Below are positions 1-7,061 of a stretch of DNA of 9,625 nt, in pieces. The notes beneath the pieces are model-generated. The model ran no database searches and was not told the origin of the DNA. It was given only the letters and a program-made list of their open reading frames with translations. The stretch is from an uncultured Bacilli bacterium. Lineage in GTDB: Bacteria > Bacillota_I > Bacilli_A > RF39 > UBA660. Positions within the stretch are counted from its first letter, which is position 1. Each line of letters starts with the position of its first letter. Both the position numbers and the translations under genes were made by a program. The stretch is taken from NCBI GenBank assembly GCA_934148875.1, contig CAKPDJ010000049.1, forward strand, positions 1-9,625, given 5' to 3'.

Positions 1-1589
1 TGCTTTAATGTAATTTCATCTGTACCAGCATGAAGCCCATAATAAGCCTTTATACTTTGAAAATTCTTTTGAATATCCTTTATTCTTCTTTGGTATACTT
101 CATTTTTTAAAATTGTATCTATATATCTCATAAAGAAACTATAAAAATCAGCATCAAATTTCTTGAAACAACCATCAAACATCCTATGTAATGTTAAATA
201 ATTAACGTAACTGCCTACTTGATAAAATATAATATCTTTTACTAATTTATAACCAACGGTATGAATAGTTTCATAATTTTCTTTTACAAAATCATTAATT
301 CTCTTACCATAATTGCCAGTTAATCTTTTAACATTTTTCATTTCGTTTTCTGTTAAAGTACTAGTCAAATCAATATTAAATTCCTCTGGAATAATAACAC
401 CAGACTTTAATTGGTAATATGTATAATTAACTAATTCTGTATAATCAGGAATAATATTAGCAGTGAATACTACATTCTTATTATTAATGAAATCTATATA
501 ATCCTGAAGTCTATCTCTAGCACCATTATCATTTTCAAATAATCCAAAGATAGCTATCATTTCACTAACGGCTTCTGCCATTTCAATATTATCAGTATCT
601 ACCAATTTTTTAATTTTATTCCAAATTTTATAATCAAATTTTTCTGTTTCTTCTAAAGATAAAGTTTCAAAAAAATGACGCGGAATATCAAAACTTTTAC
701 GTAATTTATAGAATAAATTCTTAAATTTAATAACTGCATCCTGTTCATATAATAAGTCAGTATTAATTATTCTGTTTATGTAATCATTTCCCACAAACTG
801 ATTAAAATCAGAATATTTGTCTTTTAAAATATAATTAGCATACAAATATAGATAAGATCGTATAACATCATAATTTCCCGTTTCAATGCTTCCATATGGA
901 GTAATCAATTGATTTAAAGAATCACAATCACAAAATGCACCTTTACCCATATTAGTTAAACTATCTGGTAAAGTTATTGTTTCTAATAAACAACAACCAG
1001 AAAATGTATATTTGCCTATATTAGTTACACCTTCTGGAATAGTTATTGTTTTTAATGAAATGCAATCAGAAAATGTATATTCACCTATACTAGTAACACC
1101 TTCTGGAATAGTTATTGTTTTTAATGTGTAACAACGATAAAATGCATATTTACCTATACTAGTTAAACCATCTGGCAAAGTTATTGTTTTTAATGCGTAA
1201 CAATTATAAAATGCATTTTTACCTATACTAGTTAAACCATCTGGCAAAATTATTGTTTCTAGTGCTTCACAATTAGAAAATGCACGGTCGCCTATACTAG
1301 TCACACTTTCTGGGATAATTATTGATTTTAACGAATTACAAAATAAAAATGCATGTTCATCTATACTAGTTACACCTTCTGGAATAACTATTGTTTTTAA
1401 TGCGTAACAATTATAAAATGCACCTCTACCTATACTAGTTACACTTTCTGGAATAGTTATTGTTTTTAATAAACAACAATCGCGAAATGCACACTCACCT
1501 ATACTAGTTACCCCATCAGGTATTATAAATGTACCATCTTTAATATCTTCATCATTAACTTTTACTAAAACATTATTAACTATTTTCAT
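1..1589 (-). CDS. BspA-type leucine-rich-repeat protein, C-terminus beyond the left edge (partial)
   Basis: An open minus-strand frame runs from ATG at 1589 to the left edge (529 whole codons) without a stop. After a short N-terminal segment (residues 1-26, starting MKIVNNVLVK) come nine tandem 23-residue repeats (residues 27-233) of the pattern V/LTSIGxxAF followed by xxCxxLKTIxxPxG. This is the LRR_5/BspA (Treponema pallidum type) pattern, with the usual Cys in each repeat. Residues 234-529 are non-repetitive, rich in Tyr, Phe, Lys and Asp/Asn and predicted helical; I do not recognise that domain. The last visible residues (YYGLHAGTDEITLK) resemble the start of sigma-70 region 4 (RYGL...TLxEIG), which is a suggestion only. 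There is no signal peptide, LPxTG or membrane segment in the visible part, so a cytoplasmic location is inferred, unlike classical surface BspA. The start is supported by GGTGA 4 bases upstream and a near-consensus promoter. BspA repeats usually mediate protein-protein binding; the function here is unknown. Confidence 0.85.
   Translation of the reverse strand, partial: MKIVNNVLVKVNDEDIKDGTFIIPDGVTSIGECAFRDCCLLKTITIPESVTSIGRGAFYNCYALKTIVIPEGVTSIDEHAFLFCNSLKSIIIPESVTSIGDRAFSNCEALETIILPDGLTSIGKNAFYNCYALKTITLPDGLTSIGKYAFYRCYTLKTITIPEGVTSIGEYTFSDCISLKTITIPEGVTNIGKYTFSGCCLLETITLPDSLTNMGKGAFCDCDSLNQLITPYGSIETGNYDVIRSYLYLYANYILKDKYSDFNQFVGNDYINRIINTDLLYEQDAVIKFKNLFYKLRKSFDIPRHFFETLSLEETEKFDYKIWNKIKKLVDTDNIEMAEAVSEMIAIFGLFENDNGARDRLQDYIDFINNKNVVFTANIIPDYTELVNYTYYQLKSGVIIPEEFNIDLTSTLTENEMKNVKRLTGNYGKRINDFVKENYETIHTVGYKLVKDIIFYQVGSYVNYLTLHRMFDGCFKKFDADFYSFFMRYIDTILKNEVYQRRIKDIQKNFQSIKAYYGLHAGTDEITLK
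891..1511 (-). repeat. Nine tandem 69-bp repeats encoding LRR_5 units
   Basis: Nine exact-length 69-bp units (621 bp) encode residues 27-233 of the LRR protein. On the plus strand each contains variants of TATACTAGTTACACC and TCTGGAATAGTTATTG. Units differ mainly at the two residues after Ile-Gly and at the positions around the Cys, which face the surface in this fold. A 34-base stretch is identical between units 2 and 5 (plus-strand 1389-1422 and 1182-1215, exactly three units apart). This suggests recent duplication or gene conversion. The last unit (891-959) is the most diverged, as is common at the cap of a repeat array. Confidence 0.9.
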
Positions 1590-1614
1590 AACTATCACCA
1601 CTGATTGGCTTTAT

Positions 1615-1643
1615 ATTATACAATAGTTTTCTTTATTTTGCAA
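1615..1643 (-). promoter_or_regulatory. Sigma-A-type promoter of the LRR gene
   Basis: On the minus strand, TTGCAA (1638-1643) lies exactly 17 bases before TATAAT (1615-1620), which is a perfect -10 box. Transcription would start near 1608, giving a leader of about 20 bases that contains the GGTGA ribosome-binding site. It is divergent from the rnhC promoter; the two -10 boxes are about 55 bases apart. Confidence 0.75.
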
Positions 1644-1673
1644 AACAAACTAGAATATTTCATACTTTTTCTG

Positions 1674-1679
1674 TATAAT
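1674..1679 (+). promoter_or_regulatory. Putative -10 box of rnhC
   Basis: A perfect TATAAT lies 32 bases before the rnhC start, preceded by a T-rich stretch and CTG. No good -35 box is seen at 16-18 bases (1651-1656 reads TAGAAT). The promoter may therefore be weak, or rely on the T-rich upstream element. The intergenic stretch 1590-1711 holds only this and the divergent LRR promoter. Confidence 0.5.
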
Positions 1680-1711
1680 ATATTTAGAATTTAGAAAAAA
1701 GGTGAAATTAT

Positions 1712-2623
1712 ATGAACTCAGTTATACGCGTTAGTGAAAAAACAAGAGAAAAAATGATTAAATATTATGAAGACAAAAAAAGAGATAAAGTTATCCCTTA
1801 TGTAGTATTTCAAGCCCAAGATGGTGACACAGTAATTACCATGTATGAAAGTGGTAAAATTATGTTCCAAGGTACTACTGCAGATGTTGATAGTAGTATG
1901 TGGCTAGAAATGGACGGTCAAAGTAAAAAAGATTCTAAAGAAATAAAAGAAAAAGAAAAAAAATATTATTACTGTTCTTCGATAGGATCTGATGAGGTAG
2001 GAACTGGAGATTATTTTGGACCTATAGTAGTTACAGCTAGTTATGTAAAAGAAACAGATATACCTTATTTAGAAGAATTGGGTATTAAAGATTCAAAAAA
2101 ATTAACAGATGAAAAAATATTAGAAATCGCACCAAAAGTAGCTAAAAAAATTTCTTATAAAAGCATCATTTTAACCAATATTGAATACAACGAAAAACAT
2201 GGAAACGATAACAACATGAATAAAATTAAAGCTATTATGCATAATAAAGCCTTATATCAAATGGTGCAATCTACAAAAGAAAGTTATGATTATATTATTG
2301 TTGATGAATTTGCTAAAGAAAATAGATATTACGATTATATTAAAGAATCAACAGAAATTCAAAGAGGAATTACTTTTATGACTAAAGCTGAAGATAAAAA
2401 TCTAGCTGTTGCATGTAGTAGTGTTATAAGTAGATATATTTTCCTAAAAGAATTTGATAAGTTAGCTGATTCCCTACATGTACCTCTTCCTAAAGGTGCC
2501 GGACCACAAGTTGATACGATTGGTCAAGAAATAGTTGATAAATATGGAAAAGATAAATTAAAAGAAGTTGCTAAATTAAATTTTGCTAATACCGGAAGAA
2601 TATTAAAGACTGTTATATTTTAA
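1712..2623 (+). CDS. rnhC: Ribonuclease HIII
   Basis: This endonuclease cuts the RNA strand of RNA:DNA hybrids, removing R-loops and primers, in the cytoplasm. At 303 residues it has the usual RNase HIII length. Residues 1-65 form the TBP-like N-terminal substrate-binding domain (DUF3378 type), followed by a Lys-rich linker at about 70-85. The RNase H fold begins at YYYCSSIGSDEVGTGDYFGP. The DEDD catalytic set is visible as D94 and E95 (SDEVGTGD), D198 (IIVDEFA) and D228 (KAEDKN). These match the set known in the Geobacillus stearothermophilus enzyme (D97, E98, D202, D232). KDSKKLTDEKI (127-136) and PKGAGPQVD (260-268) are further family motifs. The start is supported by AGGTGA 6 bases upstream. 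It is monocistronic, divergent from the LRR gene and convergent with gmk. The stop codon lies inside the terminator stem. Confidence 0.96.
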   Translation: MNSVIRVSEKTREKMIKYYEDKKRDKVIPYVVFQAQDGDTVITMYESGKIMFQGTTADVDSSMWLEMDGQSKKDSKEIKEKEKKYYYCSSIGSDEVGTGDYFGPIVVTASYVKETDIPYLEELGIKDSKKLTDEKILEIAPKVAKKISYKSIILTNIEYNEKHGNDNNMNKIKAIMHNKALYQMVQSTKESYDYIIVDEFAKENRYYDYIKESTEIQRGITFMTKAEDKNLAVACSSVISRYIFLKEFDKLADSLHVPLPKGAGPQVDTIGQEIVDKYGKDKLKEVAKLNFANTGRILKTVIF

Positions 2624-2634
2624 CAGTCTTTTAT
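2605..2634. terminator. Bidirectional intrinsic terminator between rnhC and gmk
   Basis: A perfect 11-bp inverted repeat, AAAGACTGTTA (2605-2615) and TAACAGTCTTT (2621-2631), encloses a 5-base loop. It is followed by T-rich sequence on the plus strand (TTTTATTTAG) and by TTTAATATT on the minus strand. It sits between two convergent genes and contains the rnhC stop codon (2621-2623), so it can serve both, with a weaker U-tract for gmk. Confidence 0.8.
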
Positions 2635-3303
2635 TTAGTTCTTAAATTCTTTATTATCTATTAATCCCTCGTGCAGTAATTCCTCGTTATTATTCAAAAA
2701 CACTTCTTCTATTCTATCTACTCTACATTTTTCTGATATTAAAATTGATGATACTTTTTCTACAGCATTTTCTAATACATCATTTACTACTACATAATTA
2801 TATTTAGTCACTTCATTTATTTCTTGATAAGCTGTTTTAAAGCGAGAAATAATCTTATCATTTGTATCAGTACCACGAGCTATTAATCTTTCCTTTAATT
2901 CTTCCATAGAAGGTGGCATTATAAAAATAAATAGTGCTTCAGGTATTAACTCTTTTATTTGCAAAGCTCCTTGAATTTCAATTATTAAAATAACATCAAT
3001 TCCTTTATTTAAATATTCATCAATCTTATGTTTAGGTGTGCCATAATAATTGCCATTATATTCTGCGTACTCTAAAAAGTTACCTTTTTTGATATTATCT
3101 TCAAATTCCTCTTTAGTAACAAAAAAATATTCCTTACCATTTTCTTCATTTCCACGTGGTAACCTAGACGTCATTGAAATAGATATCCAAGCATTAATAT
3201 TTTTTCTTTTTATAACTTCATTAATTATAGTATCTTTACCAGCACCACTTGGACCACTAACAACAATCAACAATCCTTTTTCTTTTTGCTTAATAATTGA
3301 CAT
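2635..3303 (-). CDS. gmk: Guanylate kinase
   Basis: It phosphorylates GMP (and dGMP) to GDP with ATP, an essential step in guanine nucleotide supply. The P-loop GPSGAGKDT is at residues 17-25. The GMP-binding segment TSRLPR (45-50) is followed by GKEYFF, and FLEYAEYNGNYYGT (76-89) matches the family FxExAxxxGxxYGT. The lid reads RLIARGTDT (139-147) and a late motif is NYVVVND (169-175). At residues 107-113 IIEIQGA replaces the usual EIDVQGA, so the normally conserved Asp is Glu, a conservative change. At 222 residues it is about 15-20 longer than typical GMK, with an acidic, Asn-rich tail. The start is set by AAGGAG 7 bases upstream and the gene has its own promoter. rpoZ, which often follows gmk in Firmicutes, is absent. 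In Firmicutes GMK is inhibited by (p)ppGpp, which ties it functionally to rel at 7058-9208. Confidence 0.96.
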   Translation of the reverse strand: MSIIKQKEKGLLIVVSGPSGAGKDTIINEVIKRKNINAWISISMTSRLPRGNEENGKEYFFVTKEEFEDNIKKGNFLEYAEYNGNYYGTPKHKIDEYLNKGIDVILIIEIQGALQIKELIPEALFIFIMPPSMEELKERLIARGTDTNDKIISRFKTAYQEINEVTKYNYVVVNDVLENAVEKVSSILISEKCRVDRIEEVFLNNNEELLHEGLIDNKEFKN

Positions 3304-3326
3304 AGAACCACTCCTTAATTGGACTA

Positions 3327-3355
3327 ATTATAATATAAATTATCTATTAATGCAA
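3327..3355 (-). promoter_or_regulatory. Sigma-A-type promoter of gmk
   Basis: On the minus strand TTGCAT (3350-3355) is followed by a 17-base spacer and a perfect TATAAT (3327-3332), 23 bases upstream of the ATG. The predicted transcript start is near 3320, just before the AAGGAG site (3311-3316), so the leader is very short. The upstream terminator at 3359-3411 ends immediately before the -35 box. gmk is therefore insulated from the zinc-ribbon unit. Confidence 0.75.
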
Positions 3356-3358
3356 CAT

Positions 3359-3411
3359 TAAAAATAAAAACCAGATTCTAAATTCTATCATATAGATTTT
3401 AAAACCCGGTT
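3359..3411 (-). terminator. Strong intrinsic terminator of the zinc-ribbon operon
   Basis: The two 19-base arms are 3393-3411 (AACCGGGTTTTAAAATCTA on the minus strand) and 3369-3387. They pair with one A-A mismatch and three G-U pairs around a 5-base loop. The minus strand then runs into TTTTTATTTTTAA. There is no U-tract on the plus side, so it acts on the minus strand only. It ends the transcript that carries 3436-5459. Confidence 0.88.
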
Positions 3412-3435
3412 CTAACAACTTTAATTTAAAAAATA

Positions 3436-4206
3436 TTATTTAAAGATTTTCTTAGCTACATCTATAATTACAGTAGCAAATACTGACATAGAAGCAACAG
3501 ACATAAATACTTTATTCTTATCTATTTGAGATACTTCATCTACTGATTTATAAAGTATTAACATACTTAGAATAGAAGCAAATGAAGTAATATAAGATCT
3601 AATGTTTCCAATAAAATCTCCATTAATAAATACTAATACTGAATTAATCAAATTAGCAGTTAAAACAACAGATAAACTAACAGCAACAGCAGCAATCATT
3701 TGTTTCCAAGTTGTTACTCCTTTTAAAATTTTAGAAACAATTAAATAACCTAACAAAACTATTAATCCATATTCTACTAAGCTTATAGCAAAAGTATTTA
3801 AAAATTCTTTAAAATATGCTGGTTTAGCAGCAATACTACCACCAGATAATGCACTATTCAATAAATCTGAAAAATCACCTAGGTTAAAAGAATTAGCATT
3901 GCTAGCTGAATACATATTCTTTAAAGTAGCAATTTTATATACACCAGCTGAAATAGCGGCTACTACTATCATAATAATTCCAGCGATAAATTTATTATCA
4001 CAAACGAATTCTTTAATTGCCTCTACTGGTTTAGTAAAAATCTTTTTAAAAACATTAACACAATCCATTAAACTTTCTTTAATATCAATTTTAGAAGAAG
4101 TGTTTGATGTAGTAGCAACTGTTTGACTAACTGCAACATTATTTTGACAGTCACATACTTGACCTTCCTCTAATTGTTTTCCACACTTTGTACAAAATTT
4201 TGCCAT
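3436..4206 (-). CDS. Zinc-ribbon polytopic membrane protein, function unknown
   Basis: The 256-residue protein starts with a short zinc-ribbon-like cysteine set, C5-x2-C8 and C18-x-C20 (MAKFCTKCGKQ...VCDC). A Ser/Thr-rich linker and an amphipathic stretch (about 40-70) follow, then about five hydrophobic segments at roughly 73-92, 139-160, 170-194, 204-220 and 232-250. The second cysteine pair is CxC and not the usual CxxC, so metal binding is likely but not assured. The layout of a cytosolic zinc ribbon before a bundle of membrane helices resembles the Yip1-like or unnamed zinc-ribbon membrane proteins of Firmicutes; I cannot name a family with confidence. It is the second gene of a two-gene unit, 20 bases after the TcaA-like gene, with its own AAGGAG site. 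A joint role at the membrane is inferred. Confidence 0.8.
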   Translation of the reverse strand: MAKFCTKCGKQLEEGQVCDCQNNVAVSQTVATTSNTSSKIDIKESLMDCVNVFKKIFTKPVEAIKEFVCDNKFIAGIIMIVVAAISAGVYKIATLKNMYSASNANSFNLGDFSDLLNSALSGGSIAAKPAYFKEFLNTFAISLVEYGLIVLLGYLIVSKILKGVTTWKQMIAAVAVSLSVVLTANLINSVLVFINGDFIGNIRSYITSFASILSMLILYKSVDEVSQIDKNKVFMSVASMSVFATVIIDVAKKIFK

Positions 4207-4226
4207 ATTAATTCTCCTTTTTCATT

Positions 4227-5459
4227 TTAATAAAAATAATATTGTAACTTATCCATATCAACTAAATAATATTCACCATTATCATAAGTATATGTAACAG
4301 TCATATATTTATAATCATTATCTTCATCTGTAGTTTCTTCACCATCAGAAGATGTAGATTTAGTTGAATAATTGAAACTTGCTCTTACTTCAACTTTAAT
4401 ATATCCATCAGTAGTAAGACTTACATCATAAATAGACATATCAGTAAATTCAATTGAAGCCAAAACACGTGATCTTCCACTTAAATTTGTTACAAATTTC
4501 TTATAACTAGTTTCAAGTTTTGTAAGATCTAATCCATTATGTTCAAAATTAGATTTTATTTCACTAAATTCTTTCTTAGCTATCGCACTAGTATAAACAG
4601 TAGTTAAAGCTTGTTTAGTTTTATCAATAAGTTTATCTTTAGTAGCAGTAGATAAACTATCTTCATCAAATTCTATTGTACAAGAATCACGATAACTTGA
4701 AGGTGTTACCTTCTCTTCAACTTCTAAACCGTTAGTTAAAACTGCCTTAATAGTAGTACTAGTTTTAAATACTGCAGGTAAAACATATACATCTAAACTA
4801 GTAGTTGACTTCTCTTTATCTAAATACTTATCAGCTACTTCAATACCACCAAAAGTAAGTTTAGCACCCTTAGTAACTTTAACTGTAAAGTTTTCTACTA
4901 ACAAACTATCACCTGATAAATCGCTAACTTTCCAATCATCAAAAAGTAAATACTTTTTACCACTTTGTTTAGCTAAAGAAACAGTATCTGTTTTCTCATA
5001 AGTACTATTTTTAGTTGTATACTTAAAAGTTATTACAGCACTTAATTCTCCATCACCATATTTAACATCAATAATTCTGAAATTAACAACATCCGATTTA
5101 TTATCACTAGATTTTATCATTTCAGTAAATACTTTCTTAGAAGCAAAAGTAGTATCCCCTTCTATACCAATATACTTGTATAATTTATCCCCATTCATAT
5201 CAATAGTTGCTTGAATATAATCCTTAGCTACTTTTTCAGGACTAGTAAGATCGCTACCAACCTTATATCCAATTCCTAATACTAAAACTATAGCTGCAAC
5301 TACGGCAATTATAATTTTATTCTTTTTAGACATTGGCTTTTTTTCTTTTGGTTGCTTAGATACCTCTGCGTTATTTTCTTCATGTGCTAACGGCTTACCA
5401 CACTCTGCGCAAAATAAAGCATCACTATCATTTTTAGCTCCACATTCACCACAAAACAT
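4227..5459 (-). CDS. TcaA/YvbJ-like zinc-ribbon membrane protein
   Basis: The N-terminal zinc ribbon has CxxC pairs at C3/C6 and C17/C20. A Lys-rich segment (about 34-47) and one membrane helix (about 48-67) follow, so the ribbon should be cytosolic and the C-terminal ~340 residues outside. The outer part looks like three units. Residues 72-180 are an NTF2-like alpha/beta domain (ending KYLLFDDWKVS). Residues 190-265 are a beta-rich PEGA-like domain, and 270-408 are a second NTF2-like domain ending in the aromatic tail LQYYFY. A Ser/Asp/Glu-rich insertion is at 366-382. This order matches Staphylococcus aureus TcaA (teicoplanin-associated, cell-wall linked) and Bacillus YvbJ. The similarity is in architecture, so a glycopeptide role should not be assumed. 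The start is set by AGGAG 7 bases upstream. It is the first gene of the two-gene unit. Confidence 0.75.
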   Translation of the reverse strand: MFCGECGAKNDSDALFCAECGKPLAHEENNAEVSKQPKEKKPMSKKNKIIIAVVAAIVLVLGIGYKVGSDLTSPEKVAKDYIQATIDMNGDKLYKYIGIEGDTTFASKKVFTEMIKSSDNKSDVVNFRIIDVKYGDGELSAVITFKYTTKNSTYEKTDTVSLAKQSGKKYLLFDDWKVSDLSGDSLLVENFTVKVTKGAKLTFGGIEVADKYLDKEKSTTSLDVYVLPAVFKTSTTIKAVLTNGLEVEEKVTPSSYRDSCTIEFDEDSLSTATKDKLIDKTKQALTTVYTSAIAKKEFSEIKSNFEHNGLDLTKLETSYKKFVTNLSGRSRVLASIEFTDMSIYDVSLTTDGYIKVEVRASFNYSTKSTSSDGEETTDEDNDYKYMTVTYTYDNGEYYLVDMDKLQYYFY

Positions 5460-5475
5460 TTTCTCACTCCTCTCT

Positions 5476-5509
5476 ATTATAGATTACAGTTTATGTCGAT
5501 TATTGTCAA
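5476..5509 (-). promoter_or_regulatory. Promoter of the zinc-ribbon operon
   Basis: On the minus strand there is a perfect TTGACA (5504-5509). At the ideal 17-base spacing the -10 box is TAATCT (5481-5486). A perfect TATAAT (5476-5481) lies 5 bases further, at a poor 22-base spacing. One of these two overlapping -10 boxes is probably used, and the sequence cannot decide which. No terminator is evident in 5510-5558, so some read-through from the upstream operon is possible. Confidence 0.6.
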
Positions 5510-5558
5510 GAAAAATCAAAACTTCTAATACAACTTTATGATAATACTTTTAAAATAA

Positions 5559-6617
5559 TTACTTACTCTTTTCTTCTTTAAAATCTTCAATTTTATCCAT
5601 AATATCTTGATTAAAAAATTTCCAAGTAGCACGAATTATTAAATATGATGGAAGTCCAATCATAATACCCCATATTCCAAAAATACTACTACAAACTCCA
5701 GCTGTAAAAATAACTAACAGAGGATTAATATTATTTGTTCTTCCATATATATGAGGTGATATAACATAACCATCAATATTAGGAAAAATTAATGTTATAA
5801 GTAATGTTAAAATAAATAATTTAGTTGATATAACACTAGCTGTTAAAACAGCTATTATATTAGTAAATATTCCACCAAAATACGGAATAACGGTAGTAAC
5901 ACAAGCAAGTATTCCCAAAAGTAACCAACTAGGATGACCAACCAATCTAAAAAGTAAAGAGTATTCAATTAACTGTACTAACATAAATATAGAAAGACCA
6001 TGTAAATAATTTCCCATTTCATTATCAATAGTTTTGACATATTGATATTCTTTTTTATGTGACTTAAGACTTTTTTTAATAAAAGCACGAATTTTATCCA
6101 TATCTACTAAGAAATAAATTCCAACCATAAACACAATAATAGCATTGGCTAAAAAGTTAACACTTTTTCCTAGAATATCAATAGTACCAGTAGAAATATA
6201 ACTACCCAAATCTTTTATCATTTGATTTAGTGCATCAACAACAGTTGTTTCAAAATCACCAAGATTTAAATCAAATCGGAATGACACATCACCTATTACT
6301 TTAGTAACAGTTTTTGAAAATGCTATAAGTTGATCATATATAGCTGGTAAAGTTACCCACATAAGACCAACTAATAATCCCAGTACAATTAAAACAACTA
6401 AAACTAACGCTAAATTTCTTCTTATTCCCTTTTCTTCAAGTTTCTTAACAAAAGGATTTAAAACATAAGCCAAAACAAAAGCTAAAAAGAAAGGAACCAA
6501 AATATTAAATATTTTTAAAAGAATACCACCCCAATAACCACTAGTAGCTATAATAATATATATAATAGCCATAAGTAGCAAAAAATTAACCAAGCGATAA
6601 TTTATTTTATTTTCCAT
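5559..6617 (-). CDS. AI-2E family transporter (UPF0118/PerM-like membrane protein)
   Basis: The 352-residue polytopic membrane protein matches the AI-2 exporter superfamily in length and layout. Helices lie at about 10-30, 35-57 and 68-92, followed by a hydrophilic loop (about 93-150). More helices at about 152-173 and 205-257 precede the terminal bundle (262-330). The family signature near the C-terminus is visible: IDGYVISPHIYGR (about 282-294), NPLLVIFTAG and the Gly/Ile-rich GIWGIMIGLPSYLI. Members include the YdgG/TqsA AI-2 exporter, the sodium/proton antiporter-like YtnB and the sporulation protein YtvI. The substrate cannot be predicted here, and no luxS is in the window. Its ribosome-binding site (AAAGGGAG) lies inside the end of dtd and its ATG comes 3 bases after the dtd stop. 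Translational coupling is likely, and it is the last gene of the rel operon. Confidence 0.9.
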   Translation of the reverse strand: MENKINYRLVNFLLLMAIIYIIIATSGYWGGILLKIFNILVPFFLAFVLAYVLNPFVKKLEEKGIRRNLALVLVVLIVLGLLVGLMWVTLPAIYDQLIAFSKTVTKVIGDVSFRFDLNLGDFETTVVDALNQMIKDLGSYISTGTIDILGKSVNFLANAIIVFMVGIYFLVDMDKIRAFIKKSLKSHKKEYQYVKTIDNEMGNYLHGLSIFMLVQLIEYSLLFRLVGHPSWLLLGILACVTTVIPYFGGIFTNIIAVLTASVISTKLFILTLLITLIFPNIDGYVISPHIYGRTNNINPLLVIFTAGVCSSIFGIWGIMIGLPSYLIIRATWKFFNQDIMDKIEDFKEEKSK

Positions 6618-6620
6618 ATG

Positions 6621-7061
6621 CTACTCCCTTTCCAACCAAATAGTAATTGGTCCATCATTTATTAAATTTATTTTCATATCCGCCCCAAACACTCCTGTCT
6701 GAACCCTGACATACTTAGATAATTCTTCATTAAATAAATTATACAATTTAATTGCTTCCTCACCATTTAAAGCATTAATATAACTAGGTCTATTTCCTTT
6801 TTTAGTATCAGCATATAAAGTAAATTGAGAAATAGATAACACTTCTTTATTATCAGTTTCTAATATACTTTTATTCATTATATTATTTTCATCATCAAAA
6901 ATTCTAAGATTAACAATTTTATGTACTAAATACTGAATTTTCTCTATCGTATCACCAGAAGTAAAACCAACAAATAAAACCAAACCACTAGCAATTTTTC
7001 CCGTCACATTACCATTAACGGTACAACTAGCTTCCTTACTTCTTTGTACTAACACTCTCAT
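6621..7061 (-). CDS. dtd: D-aminoacyl-tRNA deacylase
   Basis: It hydrolyses D-aminoacyl-tRNAs (also Gly-tRNA(Ala)) to keep D-amino acids out of proteins, acting as a cytosolic homodimer. The length of 146 residues is standard. Both active-site motifs are present: SQFTL at 78-82 and the Gly-cisPro motif as NDGPIT at 135-140 (usually NxGPVT). The N-terminal MRVLVQR is also typical, including R7. Its ATG overlaps the rel stop codon (ATGA, 4 bases shared) and its GAGAGG site lies inside rel, so it is translationally coupled to rel. The rel-dtd order is widely conserved in Firmicutes, including Bacillus subtilis. Identification is firm. Confidence 0.97.
   Translation of the reverse strand: MRVLVQRSKEASCTVNGNVTGKIASGLVLFVGFTSGDTIEKIQYLVHKIVNLRIFDDENNIMNKSILETDNKEVLSISQFTLYADTKKGNRPSYINALNGEEAIKLYNLFNEELSKYVRVQTGVFGADMKINLINDGPITIWLERE

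Noticed and set aside
891..1511. The 69-bp repeats as a CRISPR-like array
   Set aside because: There are no unique spacers; units are contiguous, all in frame, and encode the LRR_5 consensus.
1712..2623. Use of TGA as tryptophan (Mycoplasma code)
   Set aside because: Tryptophan residues I checked use TGG and rel ends in TGA, so the standard bacterial code suffices.
3050..3361. A 103-codon plus-strand open frame opposite gmk
   Set aside because: It is antisense to a firmly identified gmk, crosses its promoter, has no recognisable domain and lacks a supporting ribosome-binding site.
3899..4126. A 75-codon plus-strand open frame opposite the polytopic zinc-ribbon gene
   Set aside because: It mirrors the hydrophobic codons of the minus-strand gene and has no independent promoter or ribosome-binding site.
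5510..5558. A terminator after the AI-2E gene
   Set aside because: The minus strand has a T-rich run but no arms that pair beyond four or five bases with mismatches, so I did not call one.
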